Below, in pieces: positions 45,942 through 54,929 of a stretch of 64,000 nt of DNA. Positions within the stretch are counted from its first letter, which is position 1. Every line of letters starts with the position of its first letter. The position numbers and the translations under genes are program-made. Location of the stretch: positions 2,124,001 through 2,188,000 of the forward strand of contig NZ_AOGZ02000014.1 of assembly GCF_000332515.2 (NCBI RefSeq), read 5' to 3'. Source of the stretch: Leptospira wolbachii serovar Codice str. CDC (GTDB taxonomy: Bacteria; Spirochaetota; Leptospiria; Leptospirales; Leptospiraceae). A model generated the notes under the pieces. It searched no databases, was not told the DNA's origin, and saw only the letters and a list, made by a program, of their open reading frames with translations.

Positions 45942-46334
45942 TTAATCCAGTTTGGATACGTATTCTTTATATTGCGCGCTTGAGAGAAGGCTTCCTAGTT
46001 CGGAAGTTTGGATATTTTTTAATTTTACCATCCAGGTATCAAAAGGTTCTGCGTTCACAGCTGCGGGATTGGAAACAAGGGTCGCATTTGTCTCTACTAC
46101 TTCGCCGGAAATAGGAGAGTATAAATCCTCTGCCGCTTTTACTGATTCGATTGTTCCCAAGCTGTCTTTGGCTTTGATTTGTTTTCCTGGTTTTGGTAGG
46201 TCGATAAAAACAATGTCACCCAGAGCATTTTGTGCAAAGTCAGTGATTCCTACAAGAGCCACATCGCCCTCTACTTTTACCCACTCATGTTTTTCAGTAA
46301 AATAATAACCGTCTCTTGCTTGTGTATCTGCCAT
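45942..46334 (-). CDS. gcvH: Glycine cleavage system H protein
   Basis: A 130-residue lipoyl carrier. The lipoylated lysine is in the [12 protein letters not shown] segment (about residue 65), with the normal GTI before it and the SGEVVETN strand after it. The N-terminus ([21 protein letters not shown]) is typical. GAGGAAAAATC precedes the ATG. It is followed 16 bases later by gcvP. Confidence 0.97.
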   Translation of the reverse strand: MADTQARDGYYFTEKHEWVKVEGDVALVGITDFAQNALGDIVFIDLPKPGKQIKAKDSLGTIESVKAAEDLYSPISGEVVETNATLVSNPAAVNAEPFDTWMVKLKNIQTSELGSLLSSAQYKEYVSKLD

Positions 46335-46363
46335 GATTTTTCCTCTTCTACTTTGCTCTCGGA

Positions 46364-47476
46364 TTAGCGATTGTTTCGGACACTGCCTTGGATAAAGGCC
46401 CCAGTCTCTACTTTTGCCAATTTCTTTTGTCCACGAATCTCCACAAATACTTCCGTTTGGTTTTTAGCGAATTCGGTTTCGAGAATGGCAAGGCCTAGGG
46501 ATTCTTTACGGCTGGGGGAGTGAGTTCCGGAGGTGGATTTCCCAATTTCTTTCCCATCTGCAGAAAAAATGGGGAAATTTTCTCTTAGAACACCAGGTTC
46601 CATGAGGCGGATTCCCACAATTTTCCGTTTTGGCCCATTCTTTTTGTCGGCAATGATGCGTTCGTATCCCAAGTATGGGGACGGTTTTTCTTTGACGATA
46701 AAGTTGATTCCCGATTCTACCGGTGTCCATTCCGCATTCAATTCATGTCCATAGAGGGGATATTTTGCTTCGAGCCTAAGTGTGTCGCGAGCACCAAGAC
46801 CAACAGGAACAAGACCGAAGTCTTTTCCGATTTCCAATAAATCTTTCCAAAGAATCACACCAAGAGCATTGGATGTATAGATTTCAAATCCATCTTCTCC
46901 CGTATAACCAGTGCGAGATACGATGATGGTTTCCCCTTTCCAATTCATCTCTTCGAAATGATAGTAAAGGATCGAACTTAAATCCTTCCCCATATATTTA
47001 GAAAAAATTTGGTCAGCTTTTGGACCTTGTAATGCAATTTGATGCCAGTTTTTGCTATCATCAACGACAGTTACCTTCCCTTTGTTGTATTTTTCTAAAT
47101 GTTTTGCTACAGCAGGATAGTTAGAAGCATTGGAACAAATCATATATTTGGTATCGCTAAATTTATAGACTGTAATGTCGTCTACAAGGCCACCATCTTC
47201 ATTGACGACAGCATTGTACTGCACTTGTCCTGGTTTTATACTAGAGATGGTATTGCAAGTGACTGATTCTAAGAAAGAAAGAACCTCATCTTCTTTTCCC
47301 GTCACAAAAATTTCGCCCATATGCGAAACATCAAAGAGTCCCGCAGCCGATCTTGTGGCTAAATGTTCTTGGATGATACCAGTATATTGAACAGGCATGT
47401 CCCATCCGCCAAAAGGAACCATCTTGGCTCCCATTTCTTTATGAATTGTGTGTAAAGGGGTTTGTTTTAGTTCCAC
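46364..47476 (-). CDS. gcvT: Aminomethyltransferase GcvT
   Basis: The T-protein releases ammonia from the aminomethyl-lipoyl intermediate and makes 5,10-methylene-tetrahydrofolate. I choose the GTG at 47476 (370 residues): it has GAGAG six bases upstream and begins with ELKQTPLH, the usual family N-terminus. An ATG at 47506 adds ten residues without similarity. Landmarks are [17 protein letters not shown], and [11 protein letters not shown]; the catalytic Asp lies in the [16 protein letters not shown] segment. It is divergent from the quinone-oxidoreductase-like gene. I see no glycine riboswitch in the short upstream space. Confidence 0.95.
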   Translation of the reverse strand: MELKQTPLHTIHKEMGAKMVPFGGWDMPVQYTGIIQEHLATRSAAGLFDVSHMGEIFVTGKEDEVLSFLESVTCNTISSIKPGQVQYNAVVNEDGGLVDDITVYKFSDTKYMICSNASNYPAVAKHLEKYNKGKVTVVDDSKNWHQIALQGPKADQIFSKYMGKDLSSILYYHFEEMNWKGETIIVSRTGYTGEDGFEIYTSNALGVILWKDLLEIGKDFGLVPVGLGARDTLRLEAKYPLYGHELNAEWTPVESGINFIVKEKPSPYLGYERIIADKKNGPKRKIVGIRLMEPGVLRENFPIFSADGKEIGKSTSGTHSPSRKESLGLAILETEFAKNQTEVFVEIRGQKKLAKVETGAFIQGSVRNNR

Positions 47477-47553
47477 GGCTTTCTCTCGATCAGACTCTGG
47501 AACCATTGAAAAATGGTTTCATCGTTATGGAATTGAATTTTTTTTAAGATATT

Positions 47554-48573
47554 ATGTTAAGAGAAGTCTATCGCATCGAAAAAACCGGATCTATCGCTCA
47601 CCTCCATCGGAAAAAAGAACTCTTAAGACCACCCGAAGGAGATGAAGTTACCATTGAAGTGAAAGCCATTGGTCTTAACTTTGCCGATGTTTTTTCGATT
47701 TATGGTTTGTACTCAGCAACTCCTAAAGGAAGTTTCATTCCTGGATTAGAATTTGCGGGAAAAATCGTAAAAATAGGCCCAAATGTTAAGGATTTTGAGG
47801 TCGGAGATTCAGTGTTTGGTGCAACCAGGTTTGGAGCATATACAACTCATCTTAACATTTCAGAAAAAACAGTATTCCCACTTCCTAAGGGTTGGTCGAT
47901 GCAAGATGGTGCTGCATTTGTTGTACAAGCACTCACTGCATACTATGCTCTTGTTCCACTCGGACAAGTGAAAGAAGGAGATCATGTTCTGATTCATAGT
48001 GCTGCCGGTGGTGTTGGCATCATGGCAGGACATATCGCAAAGAAAAAAAAAGCAATCCCAATCGGTCTTGTAGGTGATTCTCGTAAGTTTTCGATCTTAG
48101 AAGAGGTTGGTTATGATTATTTTCTCATTAGATCTCCTCATTTTAAACAAGAGATGCAGAAAATTTTATCAGGACATCCATTAAAAATAGTTTTAGAATG
48201 TTTAGGTGGTCGTTATTTTCACGACAGTTATGATCTCATGGCACCAATGGGTAGGCTTGTTACTTATGGCAGTGCGAACTTCACACCATCACATTCATTC
48301 CGAAATTGGCTATCGATTGCTTATTCTTACCTCTCACGACCAAAAATTGATCCATTATCGATGATTTCAGACAATAAATCGGTGATGGGATTCAATTTAA
48401 TATGGTTGTGGAATGAAATTGATGAACTTAGAAAACATTTTTCCGATTTAATGATGTTATCATTACCAAAACAAACCATCGGACATGAGTTTGCGTTCGA
48501 AAAGATACACGATGCACTCCATACATTTCAATCGGGACAAACAATTGGTAAGATCGTTATCAATGTTCCGTAG
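47554..48573 (+). CDS. Zinc-independent MDR / quinone oxidoreductase-like enzyme
   Basis: A 339-residue medium-chain dehydrogenase/reductase. The N-terminal substrate fold has AIGLNFADVFSIYGLY and PGLEFAGKIVKIG; no catalytic zinc cysteine pair is seen, as in the quinone oxidoreductase/VAT1 branch. The Rossmann NADPH motif is HSAAGGVGIMAGHIAK. The C-terminus (GKIVINV) is typical. The natural substrate is not determinable from sequence. It is divergent from gcvT by under 80 bases. Confidence 0.9.
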   Translation: MLREVYRIEKTGSIAHLHRKKELLRPPEGDEVTIEVKAIGLNFADVFSIYGLYSATPKGSFIPGLEFAGKIVKIGPNVKDFEVGDSVFGATRFGAYTTHLNISEKTVFPLPKGWSMQDGAAFVVQALTAYYALVPLGQVKEGDHVLIHSAAGGVGIMAGHIAKKKKAIPIGLVGDSRKFSILEEVGYDYFLIRSPHFKQEMQKILSGHPLKIVLECLGGRYFHDSYDLMAPMGRLVTYGSANFTPSHSFRNWLSIAYSYLSRPKIDPLSMISDNKSVMGFNLIWLWNEIDELRKHFSDLMMLSLPKQTIGHEFAFEKIHDALHTFQSGQTIGKIVINVP

Positions 48574-48632
48574 AATGAGTATTAGTCTGTTTTTTTATTT
48601 TGAATAAAAATTCATGCAAAAAATAAAATTTC

Positions 48633-48661
48633 TTTACATTAAAATTGATCTGATTTAATTA
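48633..48661 (+). promoter_or_regulatory. Candidate sigma-70-like promoter for the Lys/Ala micro-protein
   Basis: TTTACA (48633-48638), a 17-base spacer, then TAATTA (48656-48661), in an AT-rich stretch 70 bases upstream of the micro-protein ATG. The -35 is close to TTGACA and the -10 is a partial match to TATAAT. Spacing is ideal. This is a visual assignment only. Confidence 0.4.
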
Positions 48662-48732
48662 TGTCGTATCAATTCACTCTCTGTTTGCCAAGGACAGCCG
48701 TGTTTTGAAATCAAAAGATAAGGACGATCACA

Positions 48733-48807
48733 ATGGTTGCTAAAAAGAAAGCCGCAAAAAAGAAAGCCGCTAAGAAAAAAGCTGCAAAGAAAAAAGCTAA
48801 GAAATAA
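48733..48807 (+). CDS. 24-residue lysine/alanine-repeat basic micro-protein
   Basis: ATG at 48733 to TAA at 48805-48807 encodes 24 residues made only of Met, Val, Ala and Lys, in near-perfect repeats of K-K-K-A-A. The composition is like the C-terminal tails of histone H1-like (Hc1) bacterial proteins, which bind DNA or RNA. Expression is supported by AAGGA eight bases upstream, a promoter-like pair further up, and a strong intrinsic terminator after the stop. No other frame here has these features. The function is inferred from composition only; nucleic-acid binding or a ribosome-associated role is possible. Confidence 0.72.
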   Translation: MVAKKKAAKKKAAKKKAAKKKAKK

Positions 48808-48855
48808 GCTTAGCCTTAATTCTTCCTTCGATTTATCGAAGTAAGATTTGTGTGA

Positions 48856-48879
48856 ACCCGCAAGACCTGCGGGTTTTTT
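48856..48879 (+). terminator. Intrinsic terminator after the micro-protein gene
   Basis: ACCCGCA (48856-48862) pairs perfectly with TGCGGGT (48868-48874) around a five-base loop and is followed by a run of six T (48874-48879). It lies 48 bases after the micro-protein stop. It may also serve the end of the convergent gene at 48908, though the T-run on the opposite strand is poor. Confidence 0.85.
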
Positions 48880-48907
48880 CATTTATAGGCACAAGTTCTG
48901 AGAAAAA

Positions 48908-49489
48908 TTAGGCAATTGCCCTTGTAAAACCCCTTCGACTCATAGAAAATCCCGATTTTTTATCAGAATTGACTCTTTCCATACCAATAAACTGGAAATG
49001 ATCCTTCTTATTGATTGAATCAAAGAGTGATTTCATCAGCGATTCAATGTTAGGATGGATCACATTTTTATAACTCTTACGTGAATGGTCCTTACTCCAG
49101 ATTTCTAAATGGTCTGATTCAGGCATTTTTAGGATGAGTGAGGGGAGATCGTATCGTTTCATCAGAACATTGCATACATCTTCGAAACCATACTCAGTGA
49201 TGGAGTTAAAATCAAAAAAAACAAGTAAGTAGAGAATATTAGTAGGTTCCAACCTTCCGTTTTCATCGGAAATTTTCTGAATCCCATCCAAAACAACGTA
49301 ACGGAGATTTTTAGTTTGGATCCAAAGTTTTTGGTCCTCGTGGCGTTTGAGGTTCACTTCTTCCGAAAACCGTTTTTGAAATACGGTAGAGAGGAAAAAT
49401 CCGGAAGAATCTTGTCTTTCTTCGAGAATTCGTTCTAAGGAAAAGGGTTCAAACTCTAAATTGAAGTACTTTGTATACGTCTCTGCCAT
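48908..49489 (-). CDS. Protein of unknown function
   Basis: A 193-residue soluble protein with no signal peptide or TM helix. The composition is charged, with alternating strand- and helix-like segments (LWIQTKNLRYVVLDGIQKI; ILYLLVFFDFNSI). The overall look is of a small regulatory or adaptor domain; I cannot place it in a family. No obvious ribosome-binding site precedes the ATG. It is followed by the terminator region of the micro-protein gene, and it is preceded by the SUFU-like gene in the same direction. Confidence 0.68.
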   Translation of the reverse strand: MAETYTKYFNLEFEPFSLERILEERQDSSGFFLSTVFQKRFSEEVNLKRHEDQKLWIQTKNLRYVVLDGIQKISDENGRLEPTNILYLLVFFDFNSITEYGFEDVCNVLMKRYDLPSLILKMPESDHLEIWSKDHSRKSYKNVIHPNIESLMKSLFDSINKKDHFQFIGMERVNSDKKSGFSMSRRGFTRAIA

Positions 49490-49548
49490 ATCATATAGAG
49501 TAACGGTCAGATTTTAGAGTTTGAATCAGATTTTTTTGAAATTAAAAT

Positions 49549-50691
49549 CTAGAATTCTAACATTCTTCGTTCGCTGTCATGAAAGAAACTATATCCTTCC
49601 TTCTTCCAGGTCTCCCAAAACTTAAATGATCCTTCGCGCATAAAACAAATTCGTTCCTCCGTTGCGATAGGAGTTAAGAAAAGAAAATTAGCACGTTTCC
49701 CGTTCTCTGTGACGAGCCCATGAAGATTTGGTAGAGTTTCGGTTGAACCCTGCTCTATTTCCTCTGTGACGTTGCGTAGAACGAACCAATTGAAGTCTAG
49801 ATAGAGTTGGTCGGGATCTTTTCTCGGATTTTGAATGGTATGCGAATGTCCAAACCAAATTCCTGTGTTCCAAGGGAACTTCACCATCTCACCGAGTACA
49901 TGTTGGATCCATGATTCTGATTTATCTTCTGTATCTTTCAAAAGTTGGATGGCAAAGACCAGTTCGATACGAGAAAAGTTTTCATAATCTTTGTGATAGA
50001 GTTCAATGGATGGTTGGTTTTGTACACTCATCCCAATGGTAGAAAAAATTTTGATTCCAGGATATTCTTTCGGTAAAAAGGATGCGATCCCAAGGGAAGG
50101 ATACTTTCCTCCATCTGCTGACCAATAGGTTTGGTGTTTGCCGAGTTTGGATTCTAAAAAATCCAATCTAAGTTTTTGTGCCTTCTTCCAATGGTCTTTT
50201 TCTGCAGTGGACTCCCAAAACTTACGATTCAATCGCACGCGTTCGGCAATCACACCATTCTCTGAATCTCCAAGAGGTGATGCCGTGGGTGCTTCTTCTT
50301 TTGCAAATTTAGCATACCCATGGATTCCTTTGATCCCTGACCAAGAAGGGAGATAAGCTTGTAGTTCTTCGTCTACAAATAATGCGACAGCATCTCCTTC
50401 TTCTGACCAAATGAAATGGATTTGGTCTTCGGTGAGGGAGCTCTGTGCTTTTGGATCTGTAAGTTCAGATTTGGTAAGTACTGGGGCAAGGCCAACATCA
50501 AAATCTTCTTCCACTCGTGCATCGGGTGCATCAATTAAGTTACGTACCCAAAGTGTTTTCATAGGCCACTCTGGGTTGTTATGTGATTGTAAGTAAAGGT
50601 AAATGGTTCTTCCATCATCTTCTAAAAATGCAGTAAAAGAACCGTAAGGATTTGCTTCTTGGTATAAAACTTTAGGGGTACTGGGATTCAT
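49549..50691 (-). CDS. Suppressor-of-fused (SUFU)-domain-like protein
   Basis: A 380-residue cytoplasmic protein. The C-terminal half (about 200-370) has the SUFU-domain pattern: STIGMSVQNQPS, RIELVFAIQLL, WIQHVLGEMVKFPW, GHSHTIQNP, FLFLTPIATEERICFM, and the HDSERRMLE ending. Bacterial SUFU proteins are common in immunity-type or toxin neighbourhoods and are mostly of unknown role. The N-terminal half (about 1-150) is a separate domain of unknown family. The start shares one base with the stop of the upstream 99-residue gene. Confidence 0.7.
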   Translation of the reverse strand: MNPSTPKVLYQEANPYGSFTAFLEDDGRTIYLYLQSHNNPEWPMKTLWVRNLIDAPDARVEEDFDVGLAPVLTKSELTDPKAQSSLTEDQIHFIWSEEGDAVALFVDEELQAYLPSWSGIKGIHGYAKFAKEEAPTASPLGDSENGVIAERVRLNRKFWESTAEKDHWKKAQKLRLDFLESKLGKHQTYWSADGGKYPSLGIASFLPKEYPGIKIFSTIGMSVQNQPSIELYHKDYENFSRIELVFAIQLLKDTEDKSESWIQHVLGEMVKFPWNTGIWFGHSHTIQNPRKDPDQLYLDFNWFVLRNVTEEIEQGSTETLPNLHGLVTENGKRANFLFLTPIATEERICFMREGSFKFWETWKKEGYSFFHDSERRMLEF

Positions 50692-50990
50692 TAAAATTTA
50701 TGGGGGACCACTCTCTCTTGAAATTTTGCAAGTAGTTTGGATATGGTTTCATCCATTCCTGATTCAAAATAAATATCAGGATAATAACCAGATGCATTCC
50801 TTAGACCGATTAGTTCCGGCTCATTCCATTTCCGGTATCCTTTCAAAGAGTTCCAAACTTCTTCCGAAGGGGTAAGGTTTTCTTTTTTTGCGTCGATGAA
50901 AGATTGAATCGTGCGAGTTGGGGTCATACTATCGTATAGATTCTTTGGTCTGGAAGGGAATCCAACTAAAATTTTAGACGGTCGACTCAA
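50691..50990 (-). CDS. Small protein of unknown function
   Basis: A 99-residue soluble protein, or 78 residues if the ATG at 50927 is used. It is charged and mostly helical, with no recognised motif. Its last base is the first base of the SUFU-like gene start, so the two are probably coupled; this could be an accessory partner. Neither start has a strong ribosome-binding site. The region 50991-51087 upstream separates it from the divergent alkB-like gene. Confidence 0.6.
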   Translation of the reverse strand: MSRPSKILVGFPSRPKNLYDSMTPTRTIQSFIDAKKENLTPSEEVWNSLKGYRKWNEPELIGLRNASGYYPDIYFESGMDETISKLLAKFQERVVPHKF

Positions 50991-51087
50991 AACCAGTACA
51001 GAATTTCATTGGATTTCTTTGTCCAGGTGGTCAAATTTGAGAGTGATTTAGTTTTTTTCGGGAATCCATCCAAACGTTCCAAAATCT

Positions 51088-51693
51088 ATGCACCTATTCC
51101 CAAGATCCGAATCTGAAAATTTATTACCTTACGATGGAGTATTGTTGTACATCCCTCATTTTCTTCCTATAGATGAATCTCATCGAATTTTTGGTCCCTT
51201 AATGGAAGAGATCGAATGGAAACCAGATGAAGCCATCCTCTATGGAAAACACATTACCACCAAACGAAGTGTAGCTTGGTATGCGGAAAAAGGTTTTTCC
51301 TATCGATATTCGGGAACTACGAAAACTGCCCTTCCTTGGTCACCCCTCCTTTTAGAATTAAAAACAAAAGTGGAAATTGCCTCCCAAGAAATTTTCAATT
51401 CCTGTTTGTTGAATTTATACCATGATGGTAGTGAAGGGATGGCTTGGCATAGTGATGATGAAACTTCCTTACGTCCCAATTCAACCATTGCTTCTGTGAG
51501 TTTTGGTGCAGAACGAACTTTTCGTTATAAACATAAAAAAACGGGAGAACAGGTGGAGTTACAGTTAGAACATGGGAGTTTACTTTTGATGAAAGATGTC
51601 ATCCAAAGACATTGGTTACATTCCCTCCCCAAAGCCATGAAAGTCAAACGACCGAGGATCAATTTAACTTTTCGTCAATTTGGATTGATTTGA
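51088..51693 (+). CDS. alkB: AlkB-like 2-oxoglutarate/Fe(II) dioxygenase
   Basis: A 201-residue AlkB-type enzyme that removes alkyl groups from N1-methyladenine and N3-methylcytosine in DNA or RNA by oxidation. Iron ligands are His and Asp in AWHSDDE and His in HWLHSLP; the 2-oxoglutarate arginine is in RPRINLTFR at the C-terminus. NLYHDGSEGMAWH is a strong family signature. The 3' end overlaps the convergent DUF4269-like gene by 19 bases. Confidence 0.92.
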   Translation: MHLFPRSESENLLPYDGVLLYIPHFLPIDESHRIFGPLMEEIEWKPDEAILYGKHITTKRSVAWYAEKGFSYRYSGTTKTALPWSPLLLELKTKVEIASQEIFNSCLLNLYHDGSEGMAWHSDDETSLRPNSTIASVSFGAERTFRYKHKKTGEQVELQLEHGSLLLMKDVIQRHWLHSLPKAMKVKRPRINLTFRQFGLI

Positions 51694-52274
51694 AATCCTT
51701 TTTGGAGGAGTAATTCCCGAAACTGATCCTCCGTTTTTTGATTCCATTGGATGAGTGTTTTGTAAGGATCTCCTTTCAGATCCAATAGTTTGCAAAAAGC
51801 AGGTTCAGTTTTCATCCCTTGTCGTTTGAGATTTCGGATCTCTTCACGAAAAGAGGAATCCGCCAAGGTTAAAAACCGATTTTCAACCATCAGATGAATC
51901 CAAGCATACTGTTCTGTAGGTTCTACCGATTGCCCAAAGATTTCATATTGAAACTTTTTTGTTTGAAATCGACAAACGAGAGTTACACGAAGGGCAATTG
52001 TTTTCTCTGAAAAACTATAGTTTGGTAAATTACGAAACTTAGCATAACAAATCTTTTGTAAATGTGCCGGGATGTTGAATTTCACAAGGATATCTACATC
52101 GCTTGTGTCTGTATCAATATCTAAAGGGATGGTGCCCGCCAGTGTGGGTTTGAAACCATGTAAGCATTTTAGAATTTTCCATTCTTCTAAATCATGAAAC
52201 AATTCCTGTTGTTTGGCTGTTCCAAATTGTAAATATTCTGTTTGGAGGAACGGATTGGCTTGAAGGGAATGCAT
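51675..52274 (-). CDS. DUF4269-like nucleotidyltransferase-fold protein
   Basis: A 199-residue protein starting at the ATG at 52274. The longer frame up to 52373 passes through a GC-rich repeat block and is rejected. LAGTIPLDIDTDTSDVDILV near the N-terminus is the DUF4269 signature and resembles the GT...PLxID...SDxDI pattern of the nucleotidyltransferase fold. The family function is not established. It overlaps alkB at the 3' end. The repeat block sits immediately upstream of its start. Confidence 0.8.
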   Translation of the reverse strand: MHSLQANPFLQTEYLQFGTAKQQELFHDLEEWKILKCLHGFKPTLAGTIPLDIDTDTSDVDILVKFNIPAHLQKICYAKFRNLPNYSFSEKTIALRVTLVCRFQTKKFQYEIFGQSVEPTEQYAWIHLMVENRFLTLADSSFREEIRNLKRQGMKTEPAFCKLLDLKGDPYKTLIQWNQKTEDQFRELLLQKGFQINPN

Positions 52275-52280
52275 ATTATG

Positions 52281-52360
52281 TCTCGTTCGCTCGGTCTCGG
52301 CCCCCACCCTGAATGGGTGGTGGAGGAGGGCTTGTGGGAGTTCATTCCCAGCCCAACTCC
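52281..52360. repeat. GC-rich structured repeat block upstream of the DUF4269-like gene
   Basis: A GC-rich block in AT-rich surroundings. CCACCC-tgaat-GGGTGG (52304-52320) is a perfect six-base-pair hairpin. TGGGA-gttcat-TCCCA (52335-52350), flanked by GGGC and GCCC, is another. The 5' part (TTCGCTCGGTCTCGG) resembles TTCGCTCCCGTCTCCGG in the block at 53601-53700, so they may belong to one repeat family. Confidence 0.55.
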
Positions 52361-52465
52361 TACCATAAAACATAACACTTGTCTCTTGGGAATCGAATCT
52401 CTTGAAAAATTCTAAAGAAAACTTCGCAGTTTCAACAAAATCCGCAAATAATTCTCACAAGAAAA

Positions 52466-53518
52466 TTATAACAATCCCGAACTTTCCATTTGATTCACAT
52501 GATCCACAAAAGTTTCAGTCAGTGGACGATAGGTTAAACCTAAATCAGTTTTACTATACTCATGGTTTAAGTTCATCGGTTGGCCAATATTATTTTTCGT
52601 ATAACCCCAAGACAATCCAAAGAAAGGTCCAATCACATACACAAGCGCCTTCGGTAGATTGTTAGTAGGAACCGAATATCGTTTACCAAATTTTTCTTTA
52701 ATGATCTTTGCAACACCTAACATTGGCATGACTTCGGCTGAAGTAATATGTCTTCCTTTGGCACTCGGAGTAAATCCAGCTAAGATATGCGCCTTTGCAA
52801 CATCTCTAACATCCACAAATCCCATCTTCGTATCCGGAACTCCTGTGCGAAATACTCCCTTCAACATATTTTTCATAAACTCAACACTAGTTCCATCGAG
52901 TCGTTTGGAAAGAGAAGGCCCCATCACAAAAGAAGGATTGATCACAACTAAATCCCAACGTGTTTGCCTTTTTTGAATCTCCCAGGCTTCTTTTTCAGCT
53001 AAAGTTTTTGAATAAGCATAAGGTTGGTGATTTAGATTGCTGGTTGTGTTCCAATGTTCCTCAGTAAAGGTATTGTTTGGAACTTTTAAGGAATCGATAT
53101 TATCACTATGAATCGCCGCAACACTTGATGTTAATACAACTCGTTTAACGGAAGAAATACGATTGCATGCGTTCAAAACATTTCTTGTACCTTGTAATGC
53201 TGGTTCGACCAGTTGTTTTTTTGCATCCTTAATTCCAGCAACAAAAAAGGGAGAGGCTGTATGAATCACAAGCTCAACACCTTCAATCGCTTTATCAAAA
53301 CTTCCATCCGTTAATAAATCAGCTTCGAATAATGTAAGTTTGTCTTTAAACTTATTTTGTAGTTCTAGTAGATGTTCAATTTTTTTCGTATCTTTTAAAC
53401 TACGAACAGTGGTACGCACCGACTTTCCATCTTCCAACAGATACTTAACGATCCAAGAGGCAATGTATCCGGATCCTCCCGTTACAACAACGGGCAACGC
53501 TGAATTGATTGTTTTCAT
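52466..53518 (-). CDS. Dihydroflavonol-reductase-like extended SDR (NAD(P)-dependent)
   Basis: A 350-residue extended short-chain dehydrogenase. The Rossmann motif is [18 protein letters not shown] near the N-terminus (Gly-rich pattern GxxGxxA/G). The catalytic Ser is in VLTSSVAA, and Tyr-x3-Lys is in YAYSKTLAE. The later region ([13 protein letters not shown]) is typical of dihydroflavonol 4-reductase and aldehyde reductase relatives. The bacterial substrate is probably an aldehyde or ketone. No pathway partner is nearby. Confidence 0.9.
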   Translation of the reverse strand: MKTINSALPVVVTGGSGYIASWIVKYLLEDGKSVRTTVRSLKDTKKIEHLLELQNKFKDKLTLFEADLLTDGSFDKAIEGVELVIHTASPFFVAGIKDAKKQLVEPALQGTRNVLNACNRISSVKRVVLTSSVAAIHSDNIDSLKVPNNTFTEEHWNTTSNLNHQPYAYSKTLAEKEAWEIQKRQTRWDLVVINPSFVMGPSLSKRLDGTSVEFMKNMLKGVFRTGVPDTKMGFVDVRDVAKAHILAGFTPSAKGRHITSAEVMPMLGVAKIIKEKFGKRYSVPTNNLPKALVYVIGPFFGLSWGYTKNNIGQPMNLNHEYSKTDLGLTYRPLTETFVDHVNQMESSGLL

Positions 53519-53600
53519 ATTATTTTTTAGACGATTCCCTGTTTAAAGAAAGTCACAAGCCAATCCAAAACAATAAGTCTATTTGTGTTCTTTTGTTTGG

Positions 53601-53700
53601 CGAGACCCTTTGGGTCCGGGCTTTTCCGGAGTCCGCGTTCGCTCCCGTCTCCGGCCGAATTTCGTCCGGCGACCAAGTCCTACAAATCCCTCTCGCTTGA
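53601..53700. repeat. GC-rich structured repeat block upstream of the metallo-hydrolase gene
   Basis: GACCC-ttt-GGGTC (53604-53616) and TCCGG-gctttt-CCGGA (53615-53630, sharing bases) are perfect short hairpins, followed by more CCGG-rich sequence (CTCCGGCCGAATTTCGTCCGGC). The block is much GC-richer than its surroundings. The open frame of the downstream gene extends backwards through it, but the protein it would encode there is not convincing. Part of it resembles the block at 52281-52360. Confidence 0.55.
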
Positions 53701-53770
53701 GAGGATCCAAACTTTTATAGGAATAGAAATGGTTTGCCATGAATATTTCTTTCGAATATTTTTGATCGTA

Positions 53771-54802
53771 ATGTTAGTTAAAACAAGGTTCCTCAAGAAA
53801 ATAAATCCTTCTCTACTCATCCCATTTCTTCTGCTTCTTCTCTTTTTTAGTCATTGTGCTTTTCGCCCTTCTGGAACCTTAAGTCAATACGATTCTTATT
53901 TCCCACATGAGAGTCCTTCGAACCTCATCCCAAAAGGAAAAGTGCGAGTTACCTTTCTCGGAACCACATCCATCCTGTTAGATGATGGGGAAACACAAAT
54001 TTTAACAGATGGATTCTTTTCTAGACCATCTCTTTGGAAAACGGCATTTTCCAAAATAGAATCAGATCCATCTACAGTTCAATCTGTAATCGATAAAGCT
54101 AAAATCGAGAGACTGAGAGCCATTTTTGTCTGTCATTCTCACTATGATCACGTCATGGATGCACCACTTGTCGCCAAACAAACAAAGGCGAAGTTATTCG
54201 GTTCTTTCTCGACACTCAATGTGGGACTTGGGTCCGGGCTTAGCTTAGAACAAATGGAAAAGTTTCAACCAGGTAAACCCATCGCCATCGGAAAGTTTAC
54301 CATCACTGTTTTGGAATCTAAACACACACCTCCCTTTCGAATTTTTGGAAAAACAAATGCCACAGATCCTAATCATCCAAATATCGATTCTCCACTCATT
54401 ACACCAGTTAAAGCAACAGACTATATTGAAGGTGGGACCTTTGATTTTTTCATTCAACATGGAAAAAATAAAATTTTAATCAAAAGTAGTACAAACTTTG
54501 TAGAAGGTGCTTTTGATAAAATAAAAGCGGATGTTTTGTTTTTGGGGATTGCTCAACTTTCTTTACAACCCATTCCTTTTCAGGAACAATTTTATCAGCA
54601 AACTGTAAAAACTTTAAAACCCAAACTGCTAATCCCCATCCATTGGGATAATTTTTTCAAACCACTTTCAGAACCTTTGGAACCAAATCTCCAACTAGGC
54701 GATGATTTTGAATCGAGTATGAAATACATTTTGAAACGAACCCAAGAGGAAAAATTAGAAGTCCAGTTATTACAAGGATTTGAAACTATCGATTTGTTTT
54801 AG
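53771..54802 (+). CDS. Lipoprotein MBL-fold metallo-hydrolase
   Basis: A 343-residue protein from the ATG at 53771. The N-terminus is a lipoprotein signal (about 12-28, lipobox FSHC). The metallo-beta-lactamase fold has HSHYDH in FVCHSHYDHVMDAP, and later ligands in ESKHTPPF and PIHWDNFF. An earlier ATG (53729) or the frame start (53585) would put a repeat-encoded tail before the signal, so both are rejected. Envelope-anchored members of this branch include phospholipase- and NAPE-PLD-like enzymes, but the substrate is unknown here. Confidence 0.82.
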   Translation: MLVKTRFLKKINPSLLIPFLLLLLFFSHCAFRPSGTLSQYDSYFPHESPSNLIPKGKVRVTFLGTTSILLDDGETQILTDGFFSRPSLWKTAFSKIESDPSTVQSVIDKAKIERLRAIFVCHSHYDHVMDAPLVAKQTKAKLFGSFSTLNVGLGSGLSLEQMEKFQPGKPIAIGKFTITVLESKHTPPFRIFGKTNATDPNHPNIDSPLITPVKATDYIEGGTFDFFIQHGKNKILIKSSTNFVEGAFDKIKADVLFLGIAQLSLQPIPFQEQFYQQTVKTLKPKLLIPIHWDNFFKPLSEPLEPNLQLGDDFESSMKYILKRTQEEKLEVQLLQGFETIDLF

Positions 54803-54886
54803 AAAATAAAAGCTAAAACAAAACCAAAGGAAATCCTTACTTCGGAAAAAAAATAGGAACAAGAATAGAAAATAGAGGTTTTTCTA

Positions 54887-54904
54887 TATACCCCGCAGGG
54901 TATA
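54887..54904. promoter_or_regulatory. Perfect CsoR/CstR-type palindrome upstream of trxA
   Basis: TATACCC-CGCA-GGGTATA is a perfect inverted repeat with a four-base centre, 25 bases upstream of the trxA ATG. The layout of a G/C-tract flanked by TATA arms is the type bound by CsoR/RcnR-superfamily repressors, including copper-sensing CsoR and persulfide-sensing CstR. It overlaps a possible -10 (TATATA, 54885-54890), as expected for a repressor site. No CsoR-family gene lies in this window. Confidence 0.6.
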
Positions 54905-54929
54905 GACGTCTAACGGATAGGAGTTGTTT

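Noticed and set aside
47477..47553. Glycine riboswitch upstream of gcvT
   Set aside because: The space to the divergent gene is too short for an aptamer and no typical conserved core is seen.
53585..53770. Longer N-terminus of the metallo-hydrolase through the GC-rich repeat
   Set aside because: The lipoprotein signal starts at 53771; the upstream part is repeat-encoded and not protein-like.
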